A DNA stretch of 64,000 nucleotides. Source: Streptomyces venezuelae ATCC 10712 (GTDB lineage: Bacteria; Actinomycetota; Actinomycetes; Streptomycetales; Streptomycetaceae). The notes below the pieces were generated by a model. It was given only the letters and a program-made list of their open reading frames with translations, did no database searches and had not been told where the DNA came from. A program made the translations under genes and the position numbers. Shown piece by piece: positions 24,744 through 33,718 of this stretch (position 1 is its first letter; each line of letters opens with the position of its first letter). The stretch is from NCBI RefSeq assembly GCF_008639165.1, contig NZ_CP029197.1, positions 6,762,001 through 6,826,000 of the forward strand. Direction: 5' to 3'.

Positions 24744-25544
24744 GTGGAAATCAATGTTCTCGGCTCGCTTTTCCTCTCGCACGGAGGGAAGCGCTACACG
24801 ATGGCCTCGCAGCGCGCGAGCGTCGTCCTCACCATGCTCGCCCTGTCCCCCGGAATACCGGTCACCGCCGATCAGCTGGTGGACGAACTGTGGGCCGATC
24901 AGCCCATGGCCAACGCGCGCAACGCGCTCCAGGCGAACGTCCGCAGACTCCGCAAGCTGCTCCAGACCGTGACGGGCCAGGACGGCGCCGAGATCCTCCG
25001 GACCGCGAGCAACGGATACGTGCTCGACACCCCGGCCGAGGCCGTGGACGCCCACCGCTTCCTCGAACTCGCCGGCACCGGCGCCGGCCTGACGGGACCC
25101 GACCCGGCGCGCGCCATCGACACCCTGGAGGCCGCCCTCGCCCTGTGGCGCGGACCCGCACTCCTCGACACCAGCGAAGGACTGCGCTGCCGGATCCAGG
25201 CGGCCCACCTGGAGGAGCGCCGCATCACGGCCTACGAGGACCTCACCGCCGCCCGGCTCTCGGTCGACGCCGCCCGGGTCCCCGTCTCCGAACTGCGCCA
25301 GCTCGCCGCCGAGCACTCCGGCCGGGAGAGGCTGAGCGAACTGCTGATGCTCGCGCTCTACCGCGACGGCCGCCAGGCCGAGGCCCTCGAGGTCTTCCAC
25401 GGGGCCCGCGCCCGACTCGCCGGCGACCTCGGACTCGAACCCGGCCGCGCGCTCCACCACGCCTACGAGGCGATCCTCCGGCAGGACGAGACGCTCGGCG
25501 AGCCGCGCCGCGCCCTCGCGCACTCCGCCCCCGCCCTGGCCTAG
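24744..25544 (+). CDS. SARP-family pathway activator
   Basis: About 266 residues, the size of small SARPs such as ActII-ORF4: an OmpR-like winged-helix DNA-binding domain (residues about 1-95, V-T-A-D-Q-L-V-D-E-L-W ... A-L-Q-A-N-V-R-R-L-R-K-L-L) and a bacterial transcriptional activation domain (about 100-245). GTG at 24744 is preferred: GGGGG lies 8 bp upstream and the protein then starts V-E-I-N-V-L-G as SARPs usually do; an ATG at 24729 is the alternative. SARPs bind tandem heptamers on an 11-bp period, which is exactly the repeat found at six promoters here. Probable activator of the right-hand operons. Confidence 0.95.
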   Translation: MEINVLGSLFLSHGGKRYTMASQRASVVLTMLALSPGIPVTADQLVDELWADQPMANARNALQANVRRLRKLLQTVTGQDGAEILRTASNGYVLDTPAEAVDAHRFLELAGTGAGLTGPDPARAIDTLEAALALWRGPALLDTSEGLRCRIQAAHLEERRITAYEDLTAARLSVDAARVPVSELRQLAAEHSGRERLSELLMLALYRDGRQAEALEVFHGARARLAGDLGLEPGRALHHAYEAILRQDETLGEPRRALAHSAPALA

Positions 25545-25699
25545 GGGGGCGTCCCCCTTCCCCGCCGCCCCTCCCGGGGCGCCCCCGCGGCCCCGCCCCG
25601 CCGACATGGACGGTGTCAGTCCCCCCTGTTAGCGTGGCGATCCTCCCGGGGTGTCCGTCAGGGGGACGTCCACAGGGGCCGGCCAGACACGGGGGACAG

Positions 25700-26659
25700 G
25701 TGAACGTCGAGTTACGCCACGCGAGAGTCGTGACGGCCATCGACCGCGCGGGGAGCATCTCGAAGGCCGCGGCCGAACTGGGCCTCCCGCAGTCGAGCCT
25801 CACCGCGCAACTGCGGCGCATCGAGAAGGCCCTCGGCGGCGAACTGTTCGTCAGAACCCGCTCCGGCGTGACCCCCACCCCGCTCGGGGAGCGGCTCACC
25901 CCCATGCTCGCCGACCTGGTGCGCCAGGCCGACCTCGTGATCGCCGAAGCCACCGCGTACACCTCGGACGTCTTCCGGTTCGGGAACACGGAATGGACGC
26001 CGCCGTCCCTGCGCGCCGTGCTCCAGGAGGCGCTGCCCGTCGTCGAGGTGCGGACCGAGACCCTCGCCCCGGCCGCCGCCGTGGCGGCGGCGCGCGCCGG
26101 GGCGCTCGACGCGGCCCTGGTGACCGGCAGGCCGGGCACCGCCACCACCGGCCTCGAACCGCCGCTGGCCGGCGCCGTCGTCGTACGGGAACCGGTCTGG
26201 CTGGCCGTACCGCCCGGGCACCCGCTGGCCGGCCGGAGCGTCGTGGACGTCCGCGACCTGACCGGCCTGCGGTGGATCCGGTACGCCAGGGAGCACTGGT
26301 TCCACCCCATCGAGAAGCAGCTGTTCGCCAGGGTCGCGGGCACCGACCCCGAGGTGCTGCACCACGTCGACGGCCACCACGAGGCGATGAACTGGGTCAG
26401 GGACGCCGACGCGGCCGCCCTCACCACCCCCACCGGCGCCACCAAGGAGGTGACGCTGGTGCCGATCCGGGACACCGAGCGCACCGAACTGCTCCTGGTG
26501 TGGCGCGGGGACGCACTGGCCGAGTCCATGCGGCGCGGCCTCCTGGAGACGGTCCGCCGCTACTACCGCGACTACGCCCGGACCATCCCCCGGTACTGGC
26601 CGTGGATCGTCGACCATCCGGAGGAGTTCACCGAGCTCGGGCCCTTCCCCGCGCCCTGA
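25700..26659 (+). CDS. LysR-family transcriptional regulator
   Basis: 319 residues: N-terminal LysR helix-turn-helix (G-S-I-S-K-A-A-A-E-L-G-L-P-Q-S-S-L-T-A-Q-L-R-R-I-E-K) and a periplasmic-binding-protein-like effector domain. GTG start at 25700. The preceding 155 bp after the SARP gene are noncoding, so it has its own promoter. Its stop is 7 bp from the convergent ABC permease. Target and ligand unknown; a second layer of cluster control is plausible. Confidence 0.92.
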   Translation: MNVELRHARVVTAIDRAGSISKAAAELGLPQSSLTAQLRRIEKALGGELFVRTRSGVTPTPLGERLTPMLADLVRQADLVIAEATAYTSDVFRFGNTEWTPPSLRAVLQEALPVVEVRTETLAPAAAVAAARAGALDAALVTGRPGTATTGLEPPLAGAVVVREPVWLAVPPGHPLAGRSVVDVRDLTGLRWIRYAREHWFHPIEKQLFARVAGTDPEVLHHVDGHHEAMNWVRDADAAALTTPTGATKEVTLVPIRDTERTELLLVWRGDALAESMRRGLLETVRRYYRDYARTIPRYWPWIVDHPEEFTELGPFPAP

Positions 26660-26666
26660 GGACGGG

Positions 26667-28328
26667 TCACGGCGCGGCGGGCGCCCCCGCGGGCGGGACG
26701 CGCAGGGCGAGCCGGACCGGCACCAGGGTGGCCACCACGGTCAGCGCGGTGACGAGGCCGACGATCGCGAGATAGATCCACACCGGCCCGCCGGGCAGCC
26801 ACCGCCCGTCGAGCGCCAGCCGGAAGGGCACCAGCGTCGCGGCGGCGACCAGGGAGCCGAGGACGGTTCCCATCACGGCCACCAGCAGCGCCTCGACCGA
26901 CATCATCCGCATCACCTGGCCCGTGGTGGCGCCCACCAGACGCTGCAGGGCGAACTCCTCACGGCGCTCGGACGCGGCCACCACCAGGGTGTTGACCAGC
27001 GAGATCATGGCGTAGCCGATGATGGTGCCGGCCAGCAGGAAGTTGATCCAGGCATCGGCCGACCCACCGCCGGACGACGCCGCCCGCGCGCCCCCGCCGG
27101 GGGCGGCCATGACGGGAGCGACGGGCGCGGCCACGACGGGTGCAGCCGCGACAGGCGCGGCCGCGACGGTGACGACGCGCTCGGCACGGTCGTCCGCCGC
27201 GCCAGCCGAGCCTGCCCTGCCAGCCGCGCCTGCCGTGCTCACCGTGACGGCGGCCGGGCCGTGGACGGTGGTCCGGTCCGCGAGGCCGGCCGGTGCCACG
27301 GCCACGGGCGCGCTCACGGCCGCACGCGTACGGGCGTCCCGCGCGGCGTCACGGGCCGAGGCGTCCGTGGTCGTCTGGAGGTAGAGCAGCCCCGCGGCGA
27401 GCCCCGTCGCCAGCATCACCGGAGTGACCGCCCCGGCCGTCCTGACCGCCCGGGCGCGGACGTTGTCGGCGGCCAGGCCGCAGGCCGGTCCTGGCAGCAG
27501 ACGCAGCGGCGGCCGCAGCACCGCGATCAGCGCCCCGGTGAGCCCCGGGCACACCAGGGCCACGCCGGAGGCCCAGAGCATCGCGGTGGGACCCGCGGTG
27601 CTCGCGGCGACGGACCCCGGCATCACCAGCGCGGTGACCAGCGCCAGGGCCGTACCGCCGGCGAGGCAGAGCAGCGCGAACACCAGCCGCGGCGCACTGA
27701 TCCAGCGGCGCTGCAGCCCCGACTCGGCGAGCGCGGCGGCGGGCCGGATCAGCGCGGCGCGGCGCGAGGCGATCCAGGCGGCGGCCACGGCCGCGAGCAG
27801 GGCCGCTCCGGCGGCCGTGACCAGCGGGATCCAGCCCGCGCGGTACGGGATCTCGGGTGAGACCATGCCGCCCTCGGCGAACCGCTCCAGCATCAGCCGG
27901 CCCGCGTAGTGCCCCGGCGCCAGGGCCAGCGCCGTCGCGAGCGCGCCGATCACCAGCGTCTCGGACACCACCAGAAGGCGGATCTGGCCGGGCAGCGAGC
28001 CCACCGCCCGTAACAGGGCCATCTCGCGCATGCGCTGCTGGACGAGCACGGCGAGCGTGGAACCGACGACGAACACCACGACCATGGCGGCGATCCCGCC
28101 GAACACGGCGGAGAGCGAGACCAGTCGGGTCGCCTCGTGCTCGATCGGCGAGAACAGGACCACGGCGTGGCCGGTGCCGGTCCTCGGGGGCGGGGCGGAG
28201 GCCCGGATGCCGGTCTCCATCAGACCCCCGCACGCGGCGACGATCACGGCTCCGAGGAAGAGGGCGAGGAAGGAGGCGACGAAACCGCTCTTGCGGTGGC
28301 GCAGGGTTTGCAGAGCCAGGCCGAACAT
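26667..28328 (-). CDS. ABC transporter permease (FtsX/MacB-like)
   Basis: 553 residues with an N-terminal helix, a four-helix FtsX block (about residues 75-180), a further central membrane region and a second FtsX-like block at the C-terminus. Between them lies a low-complexity Val-Ala-Ala-Pro-Val segment about residues 390-430, probably extracytoplasmic. ATG at 28328 shares its A with the ATPase stop (TGATG). With the ATPase it forms an exporter of the type that moves peptides or lipids out of the membrane; probable self-resistance. Confidence 0.9.
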   Translation of the reverse strand: MFGLALQTLRHRKSGFVASFLALFLGAVIVAACGGLMETGIRASAPPPRTGTGHAVVLFSPIEHEATRLVSLSAVFGGIAAMVVVFVVGSTLAVLVQQRMREMALLRAVGSLPGQIRLLVVSETLVIGALATALALAPGHYAGRLMLERFAEGGMVSPEIPYRAGWIPLVTAAGAALLAAVAAAWIASRRAALIRPAAALAESGLQRRWISAPRLVFALLCLAGGTALALVTALVMPGSVAASTAGPTAMLWASGVALVCPGLTGALIAVLRPPLRLLPGPACGLAADNVRARAVRTAGAVTPVMLATGLAAGLLYLQTTTDASARDAARDARTRAAVSAPVAVAPAGLADRTTVHGPAAVTVSTAGAAGRAGSAGAADDRAERVVTVAAAPVAAAPVVAAPVAPVMAAPGGGARAASSGGGSADAWINFLLAGTIIGYAMISLVNTLVVAASERREEFALQRLVGATTGQVMRMMSVEALLVAVMGTVLGSLVAAATLVPFRLALDGRWLPGGPVWIYLAIVGLVTALTVVATLVPVRLALRVPPAGAPAAP

Positions 28329-29119
28329 CAGACCGATCCTCCGGGGACGTGAACGGCGGGGTGCTCGGCCCAGGCGCCGAGATGGGTCATGCGCTCGGCG
28401 ATCGTCTCCGCGGACGCGCCGTACACCTCGTCCACGATCCGGCCGTCGGCCAGGAAGACGACCCGGTCGGCATGGGAGGCGGCCACCGGGTCGTGCGTCA
28501 CGATCACCGCCGTCCGCCCGCCGTCCCGCACCGCCGAGCGCAGCAGCCGCAGCACTTCGAGGGCGGTGTGGGTGTCGAGCGCTCCGGTGGGCTCGTCGCC
28601 GAAGATGACGGCGGGCTCCGTGATGAGGGCGCGGGCGATGGCGACCCGCTGGCGCTGGCCTCCGGAGAGCTCGTCCGGCCGGCGCTTGCCGCGGCCGGCG
28701 AGACCCACCTGCTCCAGCACCCGCGCCACGCTGCCCGGTTCGGCCTTGCGACTGGCGAGCCGCAGGGGCAGGGTGACGTTGTCCTCGACGGTCAGCGCGG
28801 GCAGCAGGTTGTACGACTGGAAGACGAAACCGATGCGCTCGCGCCGGAGCTTCGTCAGCTTCCGCTCGCTCATGCCGGTCAGCTCGACGCCGTCCAGCAG
28901 GACCGACCCGGAGGTGGGCCGGTCCAGGCCGGCCGCGCACTGGAGCAGGGTGGTCTTCCCCGATCCCGAGGGCCCCATCACGGCGGTGAAGGTGCCGCGC
29001 CGGAATCCGATCGACACGCCGTCGAGCGCCACCACACCGGTGTGTTCGGCGCCGTAGGCGCGGCGCACCCTGCTGAGTACGACGACCTCGTCGGCACCGC
29101 GCTGCGGCGTGCTGTTCAT
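28328..29119 (-). CDS. ABC transporter ATPase (MacB/LolD-like)
   Basis: 263 residues with Walker A G-P-S-G-S-G-K-T-T, Q-loop F-V-F-Q-S-Y, signature L-S-G-G-Q-R-Q-R, Walker B V-I-F-G-D-E-P and switch His in V-T-H-D. Energises the FtsX-like permease encoded immediately downstream (TGATG overlap). Likely peptide/antibiotic efflux. Confidence 0.95.
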   Translation of the reverse strand: MNSTPQRGADEVVVLSRVRRAYGAEHTGVVALDGVSIGFRRGTFTAVMGPSGSGKTTLLQCAAGLDRPTSGSVLLDGVELTGMSERKLTKLRRERIGFVFQSYNLLPALTVEDNVTLPLRLASRKAEPGSVARVLEQVGLAGRGKRRPDELSGGQRQRVAIARALITEPAVIFGDEPTGALDTHTALEVLRLLRSAVRDGGRTAVIVTHDPVAASHADRVVFLADGRIVDEVYGASAETIAERMTHLGAWAEHPAVHVPGGSV

Positions 29120-29192
29120 GGATGGGTCTCCTTGGTGCTGGTGCTGGTTCTTGCGTGGGTACGTGAGGTGCCCGGCCGGTCCGGCCCGCGGC

Positions 29193-29432
29193 TCAGCCCT
29201 CGTCGACGCTGCGCAGCATGAACTCGACGGCGCAGAGCCGGTCGGCGAGCTCTCTGAGGGTCCGGTGCAGCGACTCCTGCCGTGCCACGGCCTCCTCGGC
29301 GAGCAGCCGGTACTGGGCCATCGCGACCCCGTCCGCGCGATGTCGCTGGAGGACGAAGTAGGCGACCGTGCTCGTACTGAGACCGAGCACCACGATGAAC
29401 GTGATCAGGATGGCGATGAGTCCGCCGCTCAT
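29193..29432 (-). CDS. Small single-pass membrane protein
   Basis: 79 residues: one N-terminal hydrophobic helix (about residues 4-27) and a charged amphipathic helix likely to form a coiled coil (Q-Y-R-L-L-A-E-E-A-V-A-R-Q-E-S-L-H-R-T-L). ATG at 29432 overlaps the upstream PPTase stop (ATGA), so they are co-translated. Similar small proteins are common in Streptomyces; function unknown. It precedes the ABC transporter genes by 73 bp. Confidence 0.7.
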   Translation of the reverse strand: MSGGLIAILITFIVVLGLSTSTVAYFVLQRHRADGVAMAQYRLLAEEAVARQESLHRTLRELADRLCAVEFMLRSVDEG

Positions 29433-30127
29433 GGCGTCGCTTCCCTTCGACTGGTGAGGTGCCCGGCGCGCAGCGGCGGCGCCGGGCACAGCCGCAGCTC
29501 CACCGGGGTGCCGGGCGCCTCCGGGCCCAGCGCCGCCACGGCGAGCACCGCACGGGGCCCGGCCAACGGCGCCGCCACGGAGTGCGGCCCCGGGGCGGTG
29601 CCCGGTGCGGATTCCGGCCCGGGCAGCGGGTGGAGCCGGCGGCCCGGGACCGGCGGCCAGTGGCGCGGCAGCGGGCCGGGCCGTTCCAGGCCGCCCGTGT
29701 CCAGCCCCGTGCCGTACGCCTTGCCCATCGCTTCCTTGTGCGTCCACAGCCAGAAGAACGCCAGGTCCCGCTCGGCCCCGGGGCGTGCCGACACCCAGGC
29801 GGCCTCCGCCGGGCCGAACCACCGGTGGGCGAGCTGCTCGGCGGCCACCCGGCGGGGGACCTCGACGTCCACGCCGACGGGTCCCACGTCCGACAGGGCC
29901 AGGGCGGCGAGGCCACGGCCGTGGCTGAGGCTCACCCACAGCCCGTCGCCCAGACCGGACAGCAGCGGACGGCCGGCTTCGTCGTGGCCGAGCCGCAGCG
30001 AGCCCGGGGCCATCCCGCAGACGCGGGTGGCGGCGCCCAGCACCGCGGCGCGCGAGGCCGCGGCGTCGAGGCCCGGCGTGGGCGTGACGACGACGGTGAT
30101 CCGGCGGGGTGCGAGGCGGGGGTTCAA
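29429..30127 (-). CDS. Sfp/Gsp-type 4'-phosphopantetheinyl transferase
   Basis: 232 residues. The two diagnostic motifs are G-V-D-V-E (Mg-binding) and W-L-W-T-H-K-E-A-M-G-K-A. It transfers the phosphopantetheine arm of CoA to carrier proteins and would activate the PKS ACP, the aminoacyl ACP, the A-PCP and the NRPS. TTG at 30127 is chosen because GGAG lies 7 bp upstream and no in-frame ATG is better placed. Heads a short leftward operon with the small membrane protein and the ABC exporter. Confidence 0.92.
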   Translation of the reverse strand: MNPRLAPRRITVVVTPTPGLDAAASRAAVLGAATRVCGMAPGSLRLGHDEAGRPLLSGLGDGLWVSLSHGRGLAALALSDVGPVGVDVEVPRRVAAEQLAHRWFGPAEAAWVSARPGAERDLAFFWLWTHKEAMGKAYGTGLDTGGLERPGPLPRHWPPVPGRRLHPLPGPESAPGTAPGPHSVAAPLAGPRAVLAVAALGPEAPGTPVELRLCPAPPLRAGHLTSRREATP

Positions 30128-30268
30128 TCCATTCTCCAGGCGGGGGCGGGGGCGGCTCGGAGGTGTCCATCGATCACCTTGACGCCCCCGCCCACGCGCG
30201 GCCAGGTGTTTCAGCGGACGCCGAACAACGCAGCCCACGGGGCTGCCGGAACGCCCCCCGGGCCGGAG

Positions 30269-30310
30269 TCAGTTGCTCGTCAGTTCCGTGTCAGCGCCCC
30301 CGAGAAGACT
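30269..30310 (+). promoter_or_regulatory. SARP-type promoter of the type II PKS operon
   Basis: TCAG at 30269, 30280 and 30291, 11 bp, then AGACT at 30306-30310. A predicted start near 30317 gives a leader of about 30 bases before the ACP gene at 30349. Confidence 0.75.
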
Positions 30311-30348
30311 CCTCGTCAACAGCTGCGTCAACCAACGTGGAGGCCAAC

Positions 30349-30609
30349 ATGACCAGCACGGTCGCGATCAGCGCCGAACAGCGTGCCCAGATCAAGGAGA
30401 TCGTCTGCGAGATCCTCGAGATCGAGCCGGCCGAGGTCACGGACACGAGTCTCTTCAAGGAGGACCACAACGCCGACTCGCTCGGCTCGATCGAGATCCT
30501 CTCCTCCCTGGAGCGCACCTTCCAGATCGAGATCGACCAGACCGAGCTCGTCCGGATGGTGAACCTGGACGGCGTCGTCGCCGTCGTCCAGGAAGGCCTC
30601 TCCGCCTAG
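30349..30609 (+). CDS. Acyl carrier protein of the type II PKS
   Basis: 86 residues, carrier fold with phosphopantetheine attachment at Ser44 in N-A-D-S-L-G-S-I-E. The acidic helix II (E-I-L-S-S-L-E-R) is typical of FAS/PKS ACPs. ATG preceded by GGAGG. First gene of a nine-gene operon; carries the growing polyene chain between KS/CLF, KR and dehydratases. Confidence 0.95.
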   Translation: MTSTVAISAEQRAQIKEIVCEILEIEPAEVTDTSLFKEDHNADSLGSIEILSSLERTFQIEIDQTELVRMVNLDGVVAVVQEGLSA

Positions 30610-30651
30610 CCGCCCCGCACGGATTCGACAGAGCCGACAGAGGGGACAGCG

Positions 30652-31956
30652 ATGAGCACTGAGCGCCGGCGACCGCACCGGGTCGTCGTCACCGGCCTGG
30701 GGACGGTGACCAGCATCGGTACCTCGGCCACCGAGTTCCTGACCGGGCTGCGCACCGGCCGCAGCGGGGTCAAGCCGATCACGGCCTTCGACACGACCGG
30801 ATACGCGTACGCCAACGGCTGTGAGATCGAAGGCTTCGACCCGTCGGAGTGGATCGAGCGCGTCGATCCCGGAGAGCTGGGCCGGGCCGGCCAGTTCTCG
30901 GTCGCCGCGGCCAGGATGGCCGTGTCCGACGCCGGCATGGCCCTGGAGGAGCTGCGCTCCCGCCGGGTGCTCGTCTCCGTCGGCACCACCGACGGCGAGT
31001 CGCACGACCTCGACGGCCTGATGGAGAGCCAGCTCGCCTCCGGGCCCGAGCACCTGGACCCGGTGGTGGCCCGCCGCTCCTCCGCGGGGATGCTGTCCAG
31101 CAGCATCGTCCGCGAGCTGGAGCTGCGGGACGTGGAGGCGGTGACCATCCCCACCGCCTGCGCCGCCGGCAACTACGCCATCGGCTCCGGATTCGACGCG
31201 ATCCGGTCCGGCGAGGTCGACGTCGCCCTGTCCGGCGGGGCCGACGCCGTGTGCCGCAAGACCTTCACCGGCTTCTACCGGCTCGGCACCATCGCCCCCG
31301 AGGTGTGCCAGCCGTTCGACGTCGACCGCCAGGGCATCCTCACCGGGGAGGGGGCCGGCATCCTGTTCCTGGAGAGCCTGGAATCGGCCCTCGCCCGCGG
31401 TGCCCGGATCTACGCCGAGATCCTCGGCTACGGTCTGAACTGCGACGCCCACCACCCGGTCGCCCCGGACCGGGACAGCCTCGCCGCCTGCATCGAGCTG
31501 GCCCACCGCAACGCCGGGGTCAAGCCCGAGGACATCGACTTCATCTCGGCGCACGGCACCGGGACGAAGGCCAACGACGTCACCGAGGCGGGAGCCATCC
31601 GCCAGGTGTTCGCCGACCCCCCGCCGACGGTGTCCATCAAGGCGATGCTCGGCCACACCATGGGCGCCGCCAGCGCCCTCGCCTCGGCCGCCTGCGCCCT
31701 CGCCATCACCGAGGGGTTCATCCCACCGACGATCAACCACCGTCGGACGGACCCCGAGTGCGGCCTGGACCCGGTGCCCAACGAGGCACGCCCCGCCGAC
31801 GTGCGCATCGTGCAGAACAACGCACTCGCCTTCGCCGGCAACAACGCCGTGGTGATCCTCGCCCGGTACGAGCCGGACACCACCGGCCCGTCCGGCGGCA
31901 CCGTCCGGTCCGCCCCGGACACCGCCGACGGCCACGCCACGGGAACGGCCGCATGA
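30652..31956 (+). CDS. Type II PKS ketosynthase alpha
   Basis: 434 residues, FabF-like condensing enzyme with the full triad: Cys170 in T-A-C-A-A-G-N, His in H-G-T-G-T-K-A-N-D and His in G-H-T-M-G-A-A. It elongates ACP-bound chains with malonyl units. A separate CLF follows three genes later. Among type II PKSs the gene content (dedicated KR and dehydratase, isomerase, no aromatase/cyclase) matches the highly reducing polyene class such as ishigamide and cinnamoyl-peptide clusters. ATGA overlap with the hydrolase gene. Confidence 0.93.
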   Translation: MSTERRRPHRVVVTGLGTVTSIGTSATEFLTGLRTGRSGVKPITAFDTTGYAYANGCEIEGFDPSEWIERVDPGELGRAGQFSVAAARMAVSDAGMALEELRSRRVLVSVGTTDGESHDLDGLMESQLASGPEHLDPVVARRSSAGMLSSSIVRELELRDVEAVTIPTACAAGNYAIGSGFDAIRSGEVDVALSGGADAVCRKTFTGFYRLGTIAPEVCQPFDVDRQGILTGEGAGILFLESLESALARGARIYAEILGYGLNCDAHHPVAPDRDSLAACIELAHRNAGVKPEDIDFISAHGTGTKANDVTEAGAIRQVFADPPPTVSIKAMLGHTMGAASALASAACALAITEGFIPPTINHRRTDPECGLDPVPNEARPADVRIVQNNALAFAGNNAVVILARYEPDTTGPSGGTVRSAPDTADGHATGTAA

Positions 31957-32756
31957 CAGCCGTGACCCCGCGGCTGCGCCGGCCCGCCACGCGCGACGAC
32001 CCGCTGCGGGTGCTCCTGCTGCACGGGCTCGGCGGCCGGCCCTCGGTCTGGGACCCGTTCGCGGCCCGGGCCGACGGACGCCTCGAACTGTGGGACGTGG
32101 ACCTGCCCTGGCGGGCCATGGCCCACAGCGAGGGCTGGGGCTCCCTGCCCCGGCCCGCCGACTGCCTCGTCGAACTGCTCCAGGAGCCGTACGACGCCGT
32201 GGTGGCCCACTCGTACGCGGCCAACCTGCTCACCGAGGCCGGCGCGGCGGGACTCGTCGCCCCCCGGCCCACGGTGCTGATCAGCCCCTTCTACCGGTCG
32301 AGTCCGCAGGACTTCGACTGGTCGGTGATCTCGTACTACCTCAACGACTTCCACCGCGTCTTCGAGGAGGCGCTGGAGGTCGGCGAGACCCAGCGGTACG
32401 CCAAGACGCACCGGGACTGGATGGCCCTGCGGCTGCGCGACCAGATCGGGCCCTACGGCTGGATGCGGTTCTTCGAGTCGTATCTGCGCACGCCCTTCCT
32501 GGACCTGGCCGCCGTCCGCTCCCCGCTCCTCGTGCTGTCCGGCGAGAAGGACATCGCGGCGCGCGCGGACGACGGCCGCGCCCTCGCGGCGGCCGTGCCC
32601 GGCGCCCGCTTCGAACTCCTCGACGGGTGCAGGCACTTCCCCATGGTGGAGGACCCCGACCGGGTCACCCGCCTCGTGCACGACTTCCTCGCCGTAGGTC
32701 CCCGTCCGGCGCGGCACTCCGCCGCCGCCCCCGTTCCCCGACTGGAGATGACATGA
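31953..32756 (+). CDS. Alpha/beta hydrolase in PKS operon
   Basis: 267 residues: L-L-L-H-G-L-G-G near the N-terminus, nucleophile elbow A-H-S-Y-A (Ala at both usual Gly positions), acid in G-E-K-D-I and His in C-R-H-F-P-M. The fold suggests a thioesterase or acyl-transfer enzyme that edits or releases the polyene chain. Overlaps both neighbours by ATGA, so tightly coupled to the KS and the hotdog protein. Exact reaction unknown. Confidence 0.82.
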   Translation: MTAVTPRLRRPATRDDPLRVLLLHGLGGRPSVWDPFAARADGRLELWDVDLPWRAMAHSEGWGSLPRPADCLVELLQEPYDAVVAHSYAANLLTEAGAAGLVAPRPTVLISPFYRSSPQDFDWSVISYYLNDFHRVFEEALEVGETQRYAKTHRDWMALRLRDQIGPYGWMRFFESYLRTPFLDLAAVRSPLLVLSGEKDIAARADDGRALAAAVPGARFELLDGCRHFPMVEDPDRVTRLVHDFLAVGPRPARHSAAAPVPRLEMT

Positions 32757-33718
32757 GCAGCAGCACGGCAGCCGCCACGGACGGCAGCACCAGCCTGGAG
32801 ATCCGGCCCCGCTACGAGGGGTCGAACATCTGCACCTGGATCGGCTTCAAGCACGTCAACTACATGGTCGAGGAGGCCGTCTACGACCACCTGCGGCAGC
32901 GCGGCTTCCCGGCCGGCGAGCTGTACGAGCGGTGCGGCCTGGGCGTCGACATCACCGACCTCGACACCAAGATCCTCACCGCCTTCCACATCGACTCCGT
33001 CGCCACCGCCGTCGTCCGGCCCGCCCCCGACAAGGGCGACGGGCTCCGCCTCGTCGTCGAGATGACGACCGAGCGCGGCGGCGAGCAGGTGAAGGCCGTC
33101 GTCTCGAAGGTCGCCGTCCAGCTGCGCTTCGACCCGCGGGGCCACGAGGCCGAGGAGGCGCCGGCCGAGCTCGCCGGGTACGTCGTCGACCGGCTCGGCG
33201 CCGGGGCCGAGGCCATCCCCGTCCAGCCGGGCACGGACCCGCTGGAGCAGCTGACCGCGGGCCGCAACGCCTTCGGCTGGGCCTGGCGGATGCCGTACTT
33301 CTACTGCCACTTCACCGAGCGCGTGCAGATGTCCGGCTACCTGCGGCAGATGGAGGAGGTCGTCGACCTCTTCCTGGAGGACCGCGGCGTCTCCATCAAG
33401 ACCCTGCTCGACGAGCAGGACTGGATCCCGGTCGTGCCGCACTCGCGGATCACCGTCCTCGACGAGGCCCGCATGGAGGAGACGCTCTACACCGTCTTCA
33501 CCGTCGAGAACATCTTCAAGCGCTACACCTACACCGCCCGCATGGACACCTACGTGCTGCGCGACGGCGTGCTGGTGCCCACCACCACCGGCCGGATCAC
33601 CCACGGCTGGGCCGTCATCCAGAACCGCGCCGACTGGAGCCTGGTCGACTTCGACGACCGCCTGATCAACGCGCTCAGCGGCAAGGCGGGCAAGGCGGTC
33701 GGCCGGGGGACGGCATGA
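32753..33718 (+). CDS. Double-hotdog acyl thioesterase-like protein
   Basis: 321 residues with two hotdog-like halves: the first around T-W-I-G-F-K-H-V-N-Y-M-V-E-E-A-V (residue ~25 on), the second around H-F-T-E-R-V-Q-M-S-G-Y (residue ~185 on). Each half has the strand-helix-strand layout of 4-hydroxybenzoyl-CoA thioesterases. Probably hydrolyses or hands on the PKS product, or binds it as a fatty-acyl-specific partner. Position between hydrolase and CLF, with ATGA overlaps on both sides. Confidence 0.75.
   Translation: MSSSTAAATDGSTSLEIRPRYEGSNICTWIGFKHVNYMVEEAVYDHLRQRGFPAGELYERCGLGVDITDLDTKILTAFHIDSVATAVVRPAPDKGDGLRLVVEMTTERGGEQVKAVVSKVAVQLRFDPRGHEAEEAPAELAGYVVDRLGAGAEAIPVQPGTDPLEQLTAGRNAFGWAWRMPYFYCHFTERVQMSGYLRQMEEVVDLFLEDRGVSIKTLLDEQDWIPVVPHSRITVLDEARMEETLYTVFTVENIFKRYTYTARMDTYVLRDGVLVPTTTGRITHGWAVIQNRADWSLVDFDDRLINALSGKAGKAVGRGTA

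Noticed and set aside
24744..25544. Large AfsR-type regulator with NB-ARC domain
   Set aside because: The frame stops after the activation domain; no nucleotide-binding or TPR region follows.
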